Assembly (NCBI GenBank): GCA_020523885.1
Contig: JAJAPY010000003.1
Coordinates: 1 to 64,000 of the forward strand
Length of the DNA: 64,000 nt
Direction of reading: 5' to 3'
Source: Candidatus Liberimonas magnetica
GTDB lineage: Bacteria > Elusimicrobiota > Endomicrobiia > Endomicrobiales > JAFGIL01
The position numbers and the translations under genes are program-made. Below the pieces are notes generated by a model. The model did not search any database, was not told the origin of the DNA, and saw only the letters and a list, made by a program, of their open reading frames with translations. Of this stretch, positions 15,050 through 26,277 are shown in pieces. The stretch's first letter is position 1. Every line of letters starts with the position of its first letter.

Positions 15050-18000
15050 CGCTACATCTATCACCCAGGTAAATTTAACCTGGTCTGATAATTCTGATAA
15101 CGAGTTTGGTTTTAAAATAAAACGGTCAAACAACGGTTCGCCCTTTTCTACTATTGCCACGGTGGATAAAAATATCACTACATATTCCGATACAAGTGTC
15201 AGCCCTAATACCGGTTATTATTATAGACTACAAGCTTATAATGACACCGGCGAATCAGAGCAAAATGATCCGGGCGCAAATACAAGTGTTACAACGGGAG
15301 TGCTTTCAATATCTAAACTCGGCACATATACTGCTTCCGGAACCTTTTATAAAGTCGCATGTTTAGGAAATTATGCTTACCTTGCGATGGACAGCGCATT
15401 CTCAATAGTTGACATCTCCAATATCGCGGTTCCTGTACTTTCGGGAAGTATATCATCCGGATTAAGCTCAGCGCCAAAAAATATCGCAGTAAACGGAAAC
15501 TATGCTTATGTAGCAGAGGGCACATCAGGTTTGACTATAATTAATTGCTTAAATCCAACTGCTCCTGTAATAGTTGGCACTTATGCCAATACCAGCGGGA
15601 ACGGTGTAACAGCTGTCAAGGTTTCCGGCAATTATGCATATGTAGGGGATAACAACGGATTTGAAATACTTGATGTTTCAAATCCGAATGCACCTACAGT
15701 AATAAAAACCCTGGCTACAAACGGCATCATAGTCAATGATATATTTATTTCAGGCGATTATGCATATTTGGCGAACGGAGGAGACGGCATTAGAATTGAA
15801 AATATAAGCTCTCCATCTTCCGCATACCAGGTTACGCAGTTCAGCAATTTCTCAAATGACAACAGCTATAATAGTGTTAATGCAAAAGCATTATATAAAA
15901 GCGGAAATTATTTATATGTAATTGACAATAACAACGGATTGGTAGTAATTGATGTATCAAATCCAGCAAGCCCGCAATTTAAAGGCAAATACACAGCAGT
16001 AAGCGGTTATAATATGTATGATGTATGCGTGAAAAATAATATGGCATACCTTGCAGACTATTATTACGGGCTTAGAATAATATCTTTTGCTGACCCTGAA
16101 AATCCAGTTGAAGCCGGAAGCTATACTACTACAAAAAACTGTCGTGGATTATGTATTTATGGAAATTATGTTTATTCAGCAAATACATCCTATGGAATGG
16201 AGATTTACCAGTCAAATGCATCTTCAACCACAGCTTCAAGTACTGCGCCCACAGCTCCAACTAACCTGAGGCTGTCAAACAGGACAAAAGTATCAATATC
16301 CATTGCCTGGCATGACAATTCTGACAATGAAACCGGGTTCGATATACAGAGAAAAACAAATTCCGGCGGCACCTATGCCTGGCTTGCTACTATGGGAGAA
16401 AATTCAACTTTATATACTGATTCCTCCGGGTTGAATGCAGGAACATCCTATTATTACCGTATCAGGGCTTATAATTCTATAGACGCAACTTTTTCAGATG
16501 AAATTGGGCCTGTAATTTTATCTATAGATCCTCTTGTGGGAAAATACGATACACCAGGACAATCTTATGGTGTATTTGTTTCAAGCCCCTATGCTTATGT
16601 TGCTGATTATAACGGCCTAAGGATAATAAATATCTCCAACCCGACAAACCCTGCTAATGTTGGAAGTTACGATATAAGTTCCAGTTATCCAACAAATAAT
16701 GTAACTGTATCCGGAAACTATGCCTATGTCACTGCTGGCTATTATGGCTTGTATGTGTTAGATATTTCAAATCCGGCAAGTATAAGTTATGCAAGCAATT
16801 CTTCAGCTTATTCTAATGCAAATGATGTCTGTATTAAAGGCAATTATGCATTCGTATCAGATAGTGGCGGCTCATATGATATGAGGGTTTTTAATATTAC
16901 CAACCCAACAAGCATATCGCAAGTCGGATACCACAGTGTTGCTGGGAATGCTCAATGTATATTTGTTTCTGGAAATTATGCTTATATCGGATTAGATAGT
17001 TCGTACGGATTTCAAGTGCTTAATGTGGCAAACCCTGTAAACTCTAACAATTTTCAGGCGCTTGGCCAGCAATCCGTTTCCGGGACATGCTATGATATTT
17101 ATGTAGAAAATAATTATGCTTATGTGGCAAATGGGGCATATGGTTTGAAGATATATAATGTTTCTAATCCGTCTTCAATGAGCCTTGTTGCTTCTTACAG
17201 CACGGCAGGTTTATGCAAGGGTGTCTATGTATATGGTAACCGGTTATACCTGGCCGAAGAATCAAGCGGCATAGAAATCCTGGACATCACAAACCCCGCT
17301 GCACCTTCTCTTTTAAAAAGTTACCAGACATCCGCAACTGCAAGGGGAGTTTTTGCAAAAGGGAACTACGTTTATGTTGCTGATGACACATCAGGGCTTG
17401 ACATATGTGATTTCGGAATAGCCCCTTCATCCGGAAGTTTTGTACCGGATAACCCGGCAAACTTCCAGGTAACACAAGCATCTACAACCTTCGTTAACTT
17501 AAGCTGGACAGATAATTCAAATAATGAACTTGGATTCAGGCTATACAGGTCAACTTCAATAACGAGCTATGGAGTAATCATAGCTACCATAGCTGCAAAT
17601 TCCTCAAGTTATTCAAATACAAGTTTAATGCCTAATACCTCTTTCTATTATACTTTATGTGCTTATAACAGCGCAGGCAACTCAACAAATCCAACAACGA
17701 CTCTTGGCCTGACAAAAATGGTTCCGATAGTTGAAATAGGCAACTATAACCCAAGCGAAAATTACTATAAAGTCTTTGTCACTTCCGGTATAGCCTATGC
17801 ATCATGCCAGACCGGCGGCCTGCATATTATAAATGTTACTAATCCAGCAAGCCCGACAAAAAAAGCCGGTTTTACATCCAAATATTCATACGCAGCATTT
17901 GTCGGCAATGATAAAGCCTATCTTGCCACAGGCGGTTATTATGATTTAACAGTCCTTAATGTCTCTATTTCTTCTTCGCCTGTTGAAAGAGGTTCTGTGA

Positions 18001-18623
18001 ATATCGGGAACACGGGCTACGGTGTTGAAGTCGCTGGTAATAAAGCTTATGTCGCAGCTGGTGGCAGCGGCCTTAAGATAGTAAATATCTCGGTTTCTTC
18101 TTCTCCTGTGGTCCTGGGCACCTACGATACATATACGGCATATGATGTAGCTGTTGTAGGAAATTATGCATATGTATCTGACTCATACTACGGACTTAGA
18201 ATCATAAATATATCAAATACTTCATCCCTTACTGAAACGGGCTCATATAACCCTACAACCAATTATACTGCGTATACAACAAAAGTCTCAGGGAACTATG
18301 CCTATGTTGCTTATGGTGGATACGGGTTAAGGGTAGTTGACATATCTAACCCGTCATCACCCACTGAAGTCGGCTCATTTTACCCGAATGTTTACAGTTC
18401 CAATATATATGATGTCTTCATTAAAGGGAATTATGCTTATGTAATAGACAGTTATTATAACTATTTGCGCATTCTAAACATTTCCGATCCAACCAGGCCA
18501 TGGGAAGTTGCAAGATTTAAAACTTCCAGCCAGAACCTGTACGGCGTTTATGTATCAGGTAATTATATTTATCTTGCTGCCAATGACACAGGTCTCAGAA
18601 TTCTAAGAGCCAATCTTCCTTAG
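14874..18623 (+). CDS. secreted FN3 plus LVIVD beta-propeller repeat protein, copy 2
   Basis: 1,249 residues, same plan as the gene at 9678: signal peptide, FN3 at about 51-145, 460-553 and 855-945, with LVIVD propeller segments after each. The first 58 residues are identical to copy 1; beyond that the sequence is similar but steadily diverged, most of all in the blade loops, as expected if the two proteins bind different ligands. The C-terminus (LRILRANLP) is the end of the last blade and shows no anchor. It lies directly after its CsgG/PEGA partner and is the last gene of the duplicated unit. Confidence 0.88.
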   Translation: MKKLTLLTLTAVLLSTMSCFADFKFGLLEAVKDASKKLDAAYVKQGGPIPKAPSNLSGIATSITQVNLTWSDNSDNEFGFKIKRSNNGSPFSTIATVDKNITTYSDTSVSPNTGYYYRLQAYNDTGESEQNDPGANTSVTTGVLSISKLGTYTASGTFYKVACLGNYAYLAMDSAFSIVDISNIAVPVLSGSISSGLSSAPKNIAVNGNYAYVAEGTSGLTIINCLNPTAPVIVGTYANTSGNGVTAVKVSGNYAYVGDNNGFEILDVSNPNAPTVIKTLATNGIIVNDIFISGDYAYLANGGDGIRIENISSPSSAYQVTQFSNFSNDNSYNSVNAKALYKSGNYLYVIDNNNGLVVIDVSNPASPQFKGKYTAVSGYNMYDVCVKNNMAYLADYYYGLRIISFADPENPVEAGSYTTTKNCRGLCIYGNYVYSANTSYGMEIYQSNASSTTASSTAPTAPTNLRLSNRTKVSISIAWHDNSDNETGFDIQRKTNSGGTYAWLATMGENSTLYTDSSGLNAGTSYYYRIRAYNSIDATFSDEIGPVILSIDPLVGKYDTPGQSYGVFVSSPYAYVADYNGLRIINISNPTNPANVGSYDISSSYPTNNVTVSGNYAYVTAGYYGLYVLDISNPASISYASNSSAYSNANDVCIKGNYAFVSDSGGSYDMRVFNITNPTSISQVGYHSVAGNAQCIFVSGNYAYIGLDSSYGFQVLNVANPVNSNNFQALGQQSVSGTCYDIYVENNYAYVANGAYGLKIYNVSNPSSMSLVASYSTAGLCKGVYVYGNRLYLAEESSGIEILDITNPAAPSLLKSYQTSATARGVFAKGNYVYVADDTSGLDICDFGIAPSSGSFVPDNPANFQVTQASTTFVNLSWTDNSNNELGFRLYRSTSITSYGVIIATIAANSSSYSNTSLMPNTSFYYTLCAYNSAGNSTNPTTTLGLTKMVPIVEIGNYNPSENYYKVFVTSGIAYASCQTGGLHIINVTNPASPTKKAGFTSKYSYAAFVGNDKAYLATGGYYDLTVLNVSISSSPVERGSVNIGNTGYGVEVAGNKAYVAAGGSGLKIVNISVSSSPVVLGTYDTYTAYDVAVVGNYAYVSDSYYGLRIINISNTSSLTETGSYNPTTNYTAYTTKVSGNYAYVAYGGYGLRVVDISNPSSPTEVGSFYPNVYSSNIYDVFIKGNYAYVIDSYYNYLRILNISDPTRPWEVARFKTSSQNLYGVYVSGNYIYLAANDTGLRILRANLP

Positions 18624-18655
18624 CTTTTCTCTTAATTACTTCCTTAACTTAAACC

Positions 18656-18684
18656 TTGACTAATTATTAATTTTACAATATAAT
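18656..18684 (+). promoter_or_regulatory. strong sigma70-type promoter for nusB-ligA
   Basis: TTGACT (18656-18661), 17-base spacer, perfect TATAAT (18679-18684). The nusB ATG is at 18715, giving a leader of about 24 bases. Confidence 0.8.
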
Positions 18685-18714
18685 CTATCAATCAAGCTTT
18701 CATTAATTTTTACA

Positions 18715-21256
<2,542 letters not shown>

Positions 21257-21402
21257 TTTGAAGAACCTTACAATTATACTTTCTTTTATAAGTGAATATT
21301 ATCACAATAAAATTATCATCAAAGATTTAATTGAAAATTATAGAAAACATCCCTAAGACAACAATACCTCTTAAAATATTGAATGGATAATTTAAGACGG
21401 GA

Positions 21403-21431
21403 TTGACAAATTATAAGTATAGATGTATAAT
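21403..21431 (+). promoter_or_regulatory. consensus promoter of rex and the hydrogenase cluster
   Basis: Perfect TTGACA (21403-21408), 17-base spacer, perfect TATAAT (21426-21431). It is the best promoter in the window and the only clear one seen ahead of the cluster, which supports a long transcript. Confidence 0.85.
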
Positions 21432-21460
21432 TGTTCCAATAATGTGAAATAAGGAACAAT
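21430..21460. promoter_or_regulatory. dyad ATTGTTCC-N15-GGAACAAT between -10 and rex start
   Basis: Perfect 8-bp inverted repeat (21430-21437 and 21453-21460). The left arm abuts the -10 and the right arm overlaps the AAGGA ribosome site and touches the ATG. It could be an operator for Rex (Rex sites begin TTGT and end ACAA, though normally with closer arms) or an RNA hairpin hiding the ribosome site. Confidence 0.55.
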
Positions 21461-22099
21461 ATGCTGCCTATAAACAGAAACTGTATAATTCGACTTTCAC
21501 AGTACCGCCATTCAATAAACAAATTCAAAGCACTGGGTTTTTTAAAGATCTTTTCTGACAATCTTGCTGAAGCCGTAGGTGTTACATCAACACAGGTGAG
21601 GAAAGATTTCTCATTGTTCAAAATATCCGGAAATAAACGCGGAGGGTACGACCTGGATGCTCTTTCCAACAGGTTAAACGAAATCCTGGGCAAAAATGAA
21701 ATTCATAAATGTATACTTGTAGGTGCGGGAAAAATCGGCACGGCTCTTCTCAAATACAAGGGGTTTGAAAGCCAGGGTATTGAAATAATCGCAGCATTTG
21801 ATATCGACCCTTCCAAAATGACGGGAAGCGGAAGCATTCCGGTCCTAAGTCTTGAGGAACTTGACAGTTTTGTTAAGAAAAATCATGTTAAGATAGGAAT
21901 TATTACAGCGCCTGACATAGCTGCCCAGCAAATTGCAGATAAACTAGTTAATTCTGGGATAAAAGGCATCCTAAATTTTGCGCCAATTCAATTGCGCTGC
22001 CCCTCCGATGTTATTATTAATAATGTCAACCTGGTAGCCGAACTTGAAAATGTTATCTATTTTGTGAATATCTCCGAAAAATCAAAAGGCAGGCAGTGA
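21461..22099 (+). CDS. rex: redox-sensing transcriptional repressor Rex
   Basis: 212 residues. The N-terminal winged helix reads CIIRLSQYRHSINKF and SDNLAEAVGVTSTQVRKDFSLF, and GGYDLDAL links it to the Rossmann domain with VGAGKIGTAL and AAFDIDPSK. Rex dimers bind DNA when the NADH/NAD+ ratio is low and release it when NADH accumulates. It is the first gene of the hydrogenase cluster, so it probably de-represses H2 production when reducing power builds up, and may control itself through the dyad at 21430-21460. The stop overlaps the start of the next gene. Confidence 0.96.
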   Translation: MLPINRNCIIRLSQYRHSINKFKALGFLKIFSDNLAEAVGVTSTQVRKDFSLFKISGNKRGGYDLDALSNRLNEILGKNEIHKCILVGAGKIGTALLKYKGFESQGIEIIAAFDIDPSKMTGSGSIPVLSLEELDSFVKKNHVKIGIITAPDIAAQQIADKLVNSGIKGILNFAPIQLRCPSDVIINNVNLVAELENVIYFVNISEKSKGRQ

Positions 22100-23103
22100 T
22101 GTCTCTGTATTACATAACTACTTCAGATTGGGAAAGTTTTCTTTGCCGGCTGGCAGAAGGATTTTCTCTTTACGGCCTTAGAGCAGTTGAGGAAAAACTC
22201 TTTTGGGAAGAAGTAGCTCCTGATAGAGTAAACGAAATAACCGTAAATCGATACCGGGCACTCCAACCGGTAAAGAGTTTTTTCTTCCCTGTAAAAGAAG
22301 AAGTTACGCTTGCCCCAAAAGAAAAAAAAGTGGCCTTATTAGGCGTTAAAGAATGCGATATCGAGCATCTTAAAACGATGGATGCTATATTTATCGGAGG
22401 AGCCCTTGTTGACCCTTATTATGCAGTTAGAAGGGGGGATACTTTTATAATATCTTGTGATTGCGACGATTACCTGCCGAGCTGCTTTTGTACTTTAATA
22501 GAAGGAAAGCCTTATCCCTCAAAGGGTTTTGACATTAACATAAGCCCCCTAAAAACAGGTTTTATCGCAGAAACAGGAAGCGCTTGGGGTGAAAAGATCG
22601 TTTCTTCTTCTAAGGAACTATTTAGCGAAGCTCAGCCGCAACATCTTGAAGAAAGGGAAAAACAAAGGCTTAAAATAACCGAAGCTGTAAAAGAAAACAA
22701 TAAAGATTATACCTGGAGTAATCCAAAAATAATAGTCGACAGCGAGTTCGTTTCAAAAGTATGGGAGACCGGCGTTGCAAAGACCTGCGTGGAATGCGAT
22801 GCATGCCGTTTTGCCTGTGGGACCTGTTATTGTTTCCTTCTTTCTGAAACTTCTAAAGAGTGGTCCAGGATACGCACCTGGGATTCATGCCAGTCAACAG
22901 GTTACGGACGCGTAGCCGGAGGTGCTAACCCGAGAAAAACAAAAAGCGAACGGTTAAGGAATTGGTATACTTGCAAACTCCTGTACAGGCCTGAAAATTT
23001 TGGATTTTATGCCTGCACAGGATGCGGAAGATGCATAACGGTCTGCCAGGGGAAAATCGACATAAGAAGAAGCCTTCAGAGGCTTAAAGATAAGATAGTT
23101 TAG
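22099..23103 (+). CDS. AsrA/sulfhydrogenase beta-like iron-sulfur subunit
   Basis: 334 residues. The N-terminal 200 residues resemble the family of sulfhydrogenase beta subunit and anaerobic sulfite reductase subunit A (KKVALLGVKECDIEHLKTMD; FIISCDCDDYLPSCFCTL). Two 4Fe-4S motifs follow: CVECDACRFACGTC from residue 230 and CTGCGRCITVCQ from residue 306; the first has an extra Cys-rich turn. In known complexes this subunit passes electrons between a flavoprotein (gamma/AsrB) and a catalytic subunit. Here it is placed before the membrane hydrogenase. The ATG at 22099 overlaps the rex stop (TGATG). Confidence 0.85.
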   Translation: MSLYYITTSDWESFLCRLAEGFSLYGLRAVEEKLFWEEVAPDRVNEITVNRYRALQPVKSFFFPVKEEVTLAPKEKKVALLGVKECDIEHLKTMDAIFIGGALVDPYYAVRRGDTFIISCDCDDYLPSCFCTLIEGKPYPSKGFDINISPLKTGFIAETGSAWGEKIVSSSKELFSEAQPQHLEEREKQRLKITEAVKENNKDYTWSNPKIIVDSEFVSKVWETGVAKTCVECDACRFACGTCYCFLLSETSKEWSRIRTWDSCQSTGYGRVAGGANPRKTKSERLRNWYTCKLLYRPENFGFYACTGCGRCITVCQGKIDIRRSLQRLKDKIV

Positions 23104-23168
23104 TGTTTAGAATTGAGAGTTTAGAGATTTTTGAAGTTGATTATCTTTGAACTCTAAACTAACTAAGA
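23097..23168. repeat. self-complementary word-repeat spacer (GTTTAGAG words)
   Basis: The left arm repeats TTTAG words (TAGTTTAGTGTTTAGAATTGAG...GTTTAGAG), the right arm is CTCTAAACTAACTAA. The stop codon of the upstream gene lies in the left arm. Confidence 0.65.
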
Positions 23169-23174
23169 GGAATA

Positions 23175-23996
23175 ATGTTTCCAAGCCCTTATCACTCAAT
23201 ACAGGCAAAAGTAGAAAAAGTCATTACTGAGACTTCAAATATAAAGACTTTCACGCTAAGGCCTGAACAAAATTTCAGATTTGCAACCGGGCAGTTCATT
23301 GAATTGTCCGTGCCCGGATTGGGAGAAGCCCCGTTCACACCGTCTTCTTCGCCTTTTGAAACAGACACCATTGATGTGACCATAATGAAAGTCGGACATT
23401 TAACAGAGCACCTTCACCAATTAAGAGGGGGAGAGACCTTGGGCATGCGCGGCCCTTACGGCCATGGCTATCCGATAAAGGAGTTTTACGGAAAAGAAGT
23501 TTTGATCCTGGGCGGCGGAGTAGGGATGGCACCTTTAAGGTCCTTCTTGCTTACCTTAATTGTTCTGCAGGAGCACTTTAAAAAGATAATTTTGTGTTAT
23601 GGATCTAAAACCCCCGAAGACGTAGTCTATAAATATCTTTTTCCTCATTGGAAAAGAATCAATAAGCTTAATATTTTGAGAAGCGTTGACAAATGCCCTA
23701 TAGGAGCATGGGATGAAACTGTAGGCCTGGTTACCTGCCTTCTTGATAATTTAAAAGCAGATCTTTCAAATGCCGTAGCCGTTGTTTGTGGCCCGCCTAT
23801 AATGATGAAGTTCGGCACTATGAAACTCATTGAAATAGGTTTTAAACCGAAAGATATATATCTTTCTATGGAAGCAAATATGTCGTGCGGCCTTGGTAAG
23901 TGCGGGCATTGCCAGCTTGGGCCACATTTTATTTGTAAAGACGGCCCTGTATTTACCTACGAGCAAATTAAGAAAATTCACGACCCGTTTGCGTAA
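23175..23996 (+). CDS. AsrB/sulfhydrogenase gamma-like FAD/NAD(P)H oxidoreductase
   Basis: 273 residues, ferredoxin-NADP reductase superfamily. The FAD-binding barrel holds TGQFIELSVPGLGEAPFTPS and RGPYGHGYP; the NAD(P) domain has LGGGVGMAPLRSFL (about 113-126) and VCGPPIMMKF; a C-terminal [2Fe-2S] site reads CGLGKCGHC (from 238) with a further Cys in HFICKDGPVF. In Pyrococcus-type sulfhydrogenases and Asr this subunit oxidises or reduces NAD(P)H. With the preceding gene it forms a likely NAD(P)H:ferredoxin (or NAD(P)H:hydrogenase) module. AGAGGAA precedes the ATG. Confidence 0.9.
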   Translation: MFPSPYHSIQAKVEKVITETSNIKTFTLRPEQNFRFATGQFIELSVPGLGEAPFTPSSSPFETDTIDVTIMKVGHLTEHLHQLRGGETLGMRGPYGHGYPIKEFYGKEVLILGGGVGMAPLRSFLLTLIVLQEHFKKIILCYGSKTPEDVVYKYLFPHWKRINKLNILRSVDKCPIGAWDETVGLVTCLLDNLKADLSNAVAVVCGPPIMMKFGTMKLIEIGFKPKDIYLSMEANMSCGLGKCGHCQLGPHFICKDGPVFTYEQIKKIHDPFA

Positions 23997-24000
23997 ATGA

Positions 24001-24069
24001 AGTTCGGAGTAATTAGTTCGTAGTAAAGGCTTTATTTACTCCGAACTACGAACTCCATACTACGAACTT
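24001..24069. repeat. self-complementary word-repeat spacer (GTTCGTAGT words)
   Basis: AGTTCGGAGTAATTAGTTCG and TAGT on the left; ACTCCGAACTACGAACTCC and ACTACGAACT on the right. One of the GTTCGNAGT spacers of the cluster. Confidence 0.75.
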
Positions 24070-24079
24070 AATAATTTTT

Positions 24080-24700
24080 ATGAAAAAACTGTTTATTGAC
24101 CTTGAAAAATGCTATAAATGTGGAGCATCTTCAGCTTGTTCTTCAGATGAACTGCGGAATCCGCCGAAGCTTATAAACCCATCAGAAGCTTTGCAGTTAG
24201 GAGGACAGCCCACTTCGCATTCCCCCTCTGATATGGGTCAGATGCCTTCTGCGAAGACGGGCAAAAAGTGCGCTGCAAGGTGCAGCTATTATTTTCATCC
24301 TGAAAATGACGGCTATATCCGGTGCATAGCCCTCGGTGTTCAGGAACACGTATGCAGGCGGTGTGAAGAGCCCCCGTGCGTAGCCTCATGCCCCCAGAAC
24401 GCACTGGGGCAGAGAGAGGCCGATCTAAGGCTTGAAAGATATTCGATGAGATGCACATCGTGCAAGACCTGCACAGCGGCCTGCCCGTTCGGGGTCATAA
24501 TACCTGAGATAGTGGAATACAAGACCACGATGTGCGACTATTGTTTTGACCGTTCGGATGACAAGACTCCGCCTATCTGTACCCAGACGTGCCCCGAAGG
24601 CGCTCTTGAATGGAAAGAAGTAAATGAAGACCCAAAACAAAATATTTATGCAGTAAGAGACGGCCTTTTTTATGTACGCACTATTAAATGGAAAGAATAA
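24080..24700 (+). CDS. HydN/HycB-like polyferredoxin with in-frame insertion
   Basis: 206 residues. After CYKC at residue 11 come the usual motifs: CAARCSYY, CRRCEEPPCVASCP, CTSCKTCTAACP and CDYCFDRSDDKTPPICTQTCP, enough for four [4Fe-4S] clusters. It probably ferries electrons between the flavoprotein pair and the hydrogenase. Residues about 15-61 (24122-24262) interrupt the first cluster motif between CYKC and KKCAARC with a low-complexity Ser/Pro stretch. That DNA is palindromic (CTTCGCA...TGCGAAG) and shares a 17-base piece, one mismatch, with the palindromic block at 3012-3028. The insertion keeps frame. No clear ribosome site precedes the ATG. Confidence 0.85.
   Translation: MKKLFIDLEKCYKCGASSACSSDELRNPPKLINPSEALQLGGQPTSHSPSDMGQMPSAKTGKKCAARCSYYFHPENDGYIRCIALGVQEHVCRRCEEPPCVASCPQNALGQREADLRLERYSMRCTSCKTCTAACPFGVIIPEIVEYKTTMCDYCFDRSDDKTPPICTQTCPEGALEWKEVNEDPKQNIYAVRDGLFYVRTIKWKE
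24122..24262. repeat. palindromic element inserted in frame in the polyferredoxin gene
   Basis: About 141 bases between the second and third Cys codons of the first cluster motif. It contains CTTCGCA (about 24214) and TGCGAAG (about 24250) as outer arms and GAAGCTT repeats; 24154-24170 matches 3012-3028 except at one base. Length divisible by three, no stops. Confidence 0.65.
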
Positions 24701-24714
24701 AAGGAGATACAATT

Positions 24715-24848
24715 TCGAATAGGCAAATTCGAATCTCGAAAAAATATCAAATAGGCAAAAAGGCAAACAACAAAAACTTTTCTTGATTTTTGAATATTTA
24801 ATATTGCAGTTTTTTTCGGAATTCGTGTTTCGGATTTCGAAATTATAA
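24715..24848. repeat. self-complementary word-repeat spacer (TTCGAAT words)
   Basis: The left side reiterates TTCGAATAGGCAAATTCGAAT, CTCGAAAAA and AAATAGGCAAA; the right side has GAATTCGTGTTTCGGATTTCG. No gene is visible in this 153-bp gap. Confidence 0.6.
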
Positions 24849-24853
24849 AAATT

Positions 24854-25765
24854 ATGTTAAAAATATTATTTAATTACTTTATTTTTCCGGGATTTATTTT
24901 TCTATCCATTCTAGGGATGTTCGTAAGCTGGGTAGACAGGAAAGTCACAGCCAGGGTGCAGTGGCGCCTTGGTCCTCCTATCCTGCAGCCCTTTTATGAC
25001 CTAAGGAAATTGTTGTTAAAGGAAACTATAATACCAAAGCAGGGGAACACGTTGTTGTTCGTTCTGTCTCCGGTGTTGTCGCTCCTTTCAGTGATACTGG
25101 TATCAAATATACTGGTTTTGACGTACCTGTACCCGCAGAGGAGCTTTATGGGAGATATGATAGTCGTTATCTATCTTTTACTTATTCCCGCCCTGACAAC
25201 TATCATAGGCGCTTCGGCGTCTTTTAACCCGTTATCTTCCCTTGGCGCAAGCCGTGAGATAAAACTCATTCTAAGCTATGAACTGCCGTTCATCTTAGCT
25301 CTGCTCGTACCAATAATAAGGTCTCACAGCATACTTCTTGGCGACATTATAAGGTTTCAGCAAAGCTCGGGCTCTTTTGCCTCCAGCCTTTCAGGAATGC
25401 TCGCTTTTGCCGTAGCCTTGTTATGCATGCACGCGAAGATCGGGCTTGTCCCTTTTGACCTGGCCGAAGCCGAAACAGAGCTTGCAGGCGGCGTATCTAT
25501 AGAGTATTCAGGACCTCTGCTTGCCTTTTGGAAACTCTCAAAGATGATGATGCTTATCGTAGCTCCTGTTTTTCTTATCGTTGCTTTTCTTGCCGGAGGA
25601 GGTATTACGGGTTTTATCATTAAATTTCTTTTGATCACCGTAGCCTTTATTCTGATAAAAAACACTAACCCGCGTGTGAGGATAGACCAGGCAATGAGAT
25701 TCTTTTGGGGGCCTGTCGCTATTTTAGGTTTTGTTTCAGTGCTGCTTGCTTTGATGGGATTTTAG
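24854..25765 (+). CDS. group-4 [NiFe] hydrogenase membrane subunit (NuoH/EchB/MbhM-like)
   Basis: 303 residues, about eight membrane helices. Family marks are the first-loop WVDRKVTARVQWRLGPPILQPFYDLRKLL (residues 26-54), EIKLILSYELPF, and KIGLVPFDLAEAETELAGGVSIEYSG (about 196-221), whose acidic residues lie on the proton path of complex I-like enzymes. It anchors the hydrogenase module to the membrane. Neighbours supply the small (25858), NuoC-like (26274) and large (26855) subunits. Confidence 0.93.
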   Translation: MLKILFNYFIFPGFIFLSILGMFVSWVDRKVTARVQWRLGPPILQPFYDLRKLLLKETIIPKQGNTLLFVLSPVLSLLSVILVSNILVLTYLYPQRSFMGDMIVVIYLLLIPALTTIIGASASFNPLSSLGASREIKLILSYELPFILALLVPIIRSHSILLGDIIRFQQSSGSFASSLSGMLAFAVALLCMHAKIGLVPFDLAEAETELAGGVSIEYSGPLLAFWKLSKMMMLIVAPVFLIVAFLAGGGITGFIIKFLLITVAFILIKNTNPRVRIDQAMRFFWGPVAILGFVSVLLALMGF

Positions 25766-25771
25766 AATAGA

Positions 25772-25848
25772 AGAGTTCGGAGTTATTAGTAATTAGTTCG
25801 TAGTACAGACTTTACAAACTCAGAACTACAAACTCCATACTCCGAACT
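25772..25848. repeat. self-complementary word-repeat spacer (GTTCGNAGT words)
   Basis: AGAGTTCGGAGTTATTAGTAA and TTAGTTCGTAGT on the left; CAGAACTACAAACTCC and ATACTCCGAACT on the right, filling almost the whole gap. Confidence 0.75.
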
Positions 25849-25857
25849 GGATAAAAA

Positions 25858-26277
25858 ATGTTTGAAAAAACAAAAACTTTAACCAAATCACTGTTCGCTT
25901 TTCACGTGGGCGCAAGCGCCTGCAACAATTGCGATATTGAAATACTAGACTGCCTCACTCCCAAATATGACCTGGAGCGGTTCGGGGTTGTTCTTGTGGG
26001 TTCTATCAGGCATGCAGATATACTTCTCGTTACAGGTGTGGTCAATAAGAAAATAATACCGAAGCTGAAAAAAATTTACGAACAGGCTCCAAGGCCGTGT
26101 TTTGTGGTAGCAATAGGCGGTTGTTCCTGTTCAGGGATAACCTTCCGTGACTCATACAACTTTGCGGGTCCCCTTGATAAAATAATACCGGTAGATGCCT
26201 ATATCCCGGGATGTCCGCCCAAGCCGGAAGCTATAATAGCAGGCCTGGCTAAATTGATTAACTCGGTGAAATCATGA
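25858..26277 (+). CDS. group-4 [NiFe] hydrogenase small subunit (NuoB/MbhJ-like)
   Basis: 139 residues. The proximal [4Fe-4S] ligands are in place: Cys22 and Cys25 (SACNNCDIEILDC), the GGCSCSG pair (89 and 91) and Cys119 in YIPGCPPKPEAI. It lies between the membrane subunit and the NuoC-like subunit and overlaps the latter by four bases. It is short, as in Ech/Mbh enzymes. Confidence 0.94.
   Translation: MFEKTKTLTKSLFAFHVGASACNNCDIEILDCLTPKYDLERFGVVLVGSIRHADILLVTGVVNKKIIPKLKKIYEQAPRPCFVVAIGGCSCSGITFRDSYNFAGPLDKIIPVDAYIPGCPPKPEAIIAGLAKLINSVKS

Noticed and set aside
9678-18623. Sortase-anchored or type-V autotransported adhesin
   Set aside because: No LPXTG-like motif, no C-terminal barrel and no other sorting domain in either propeller protein.
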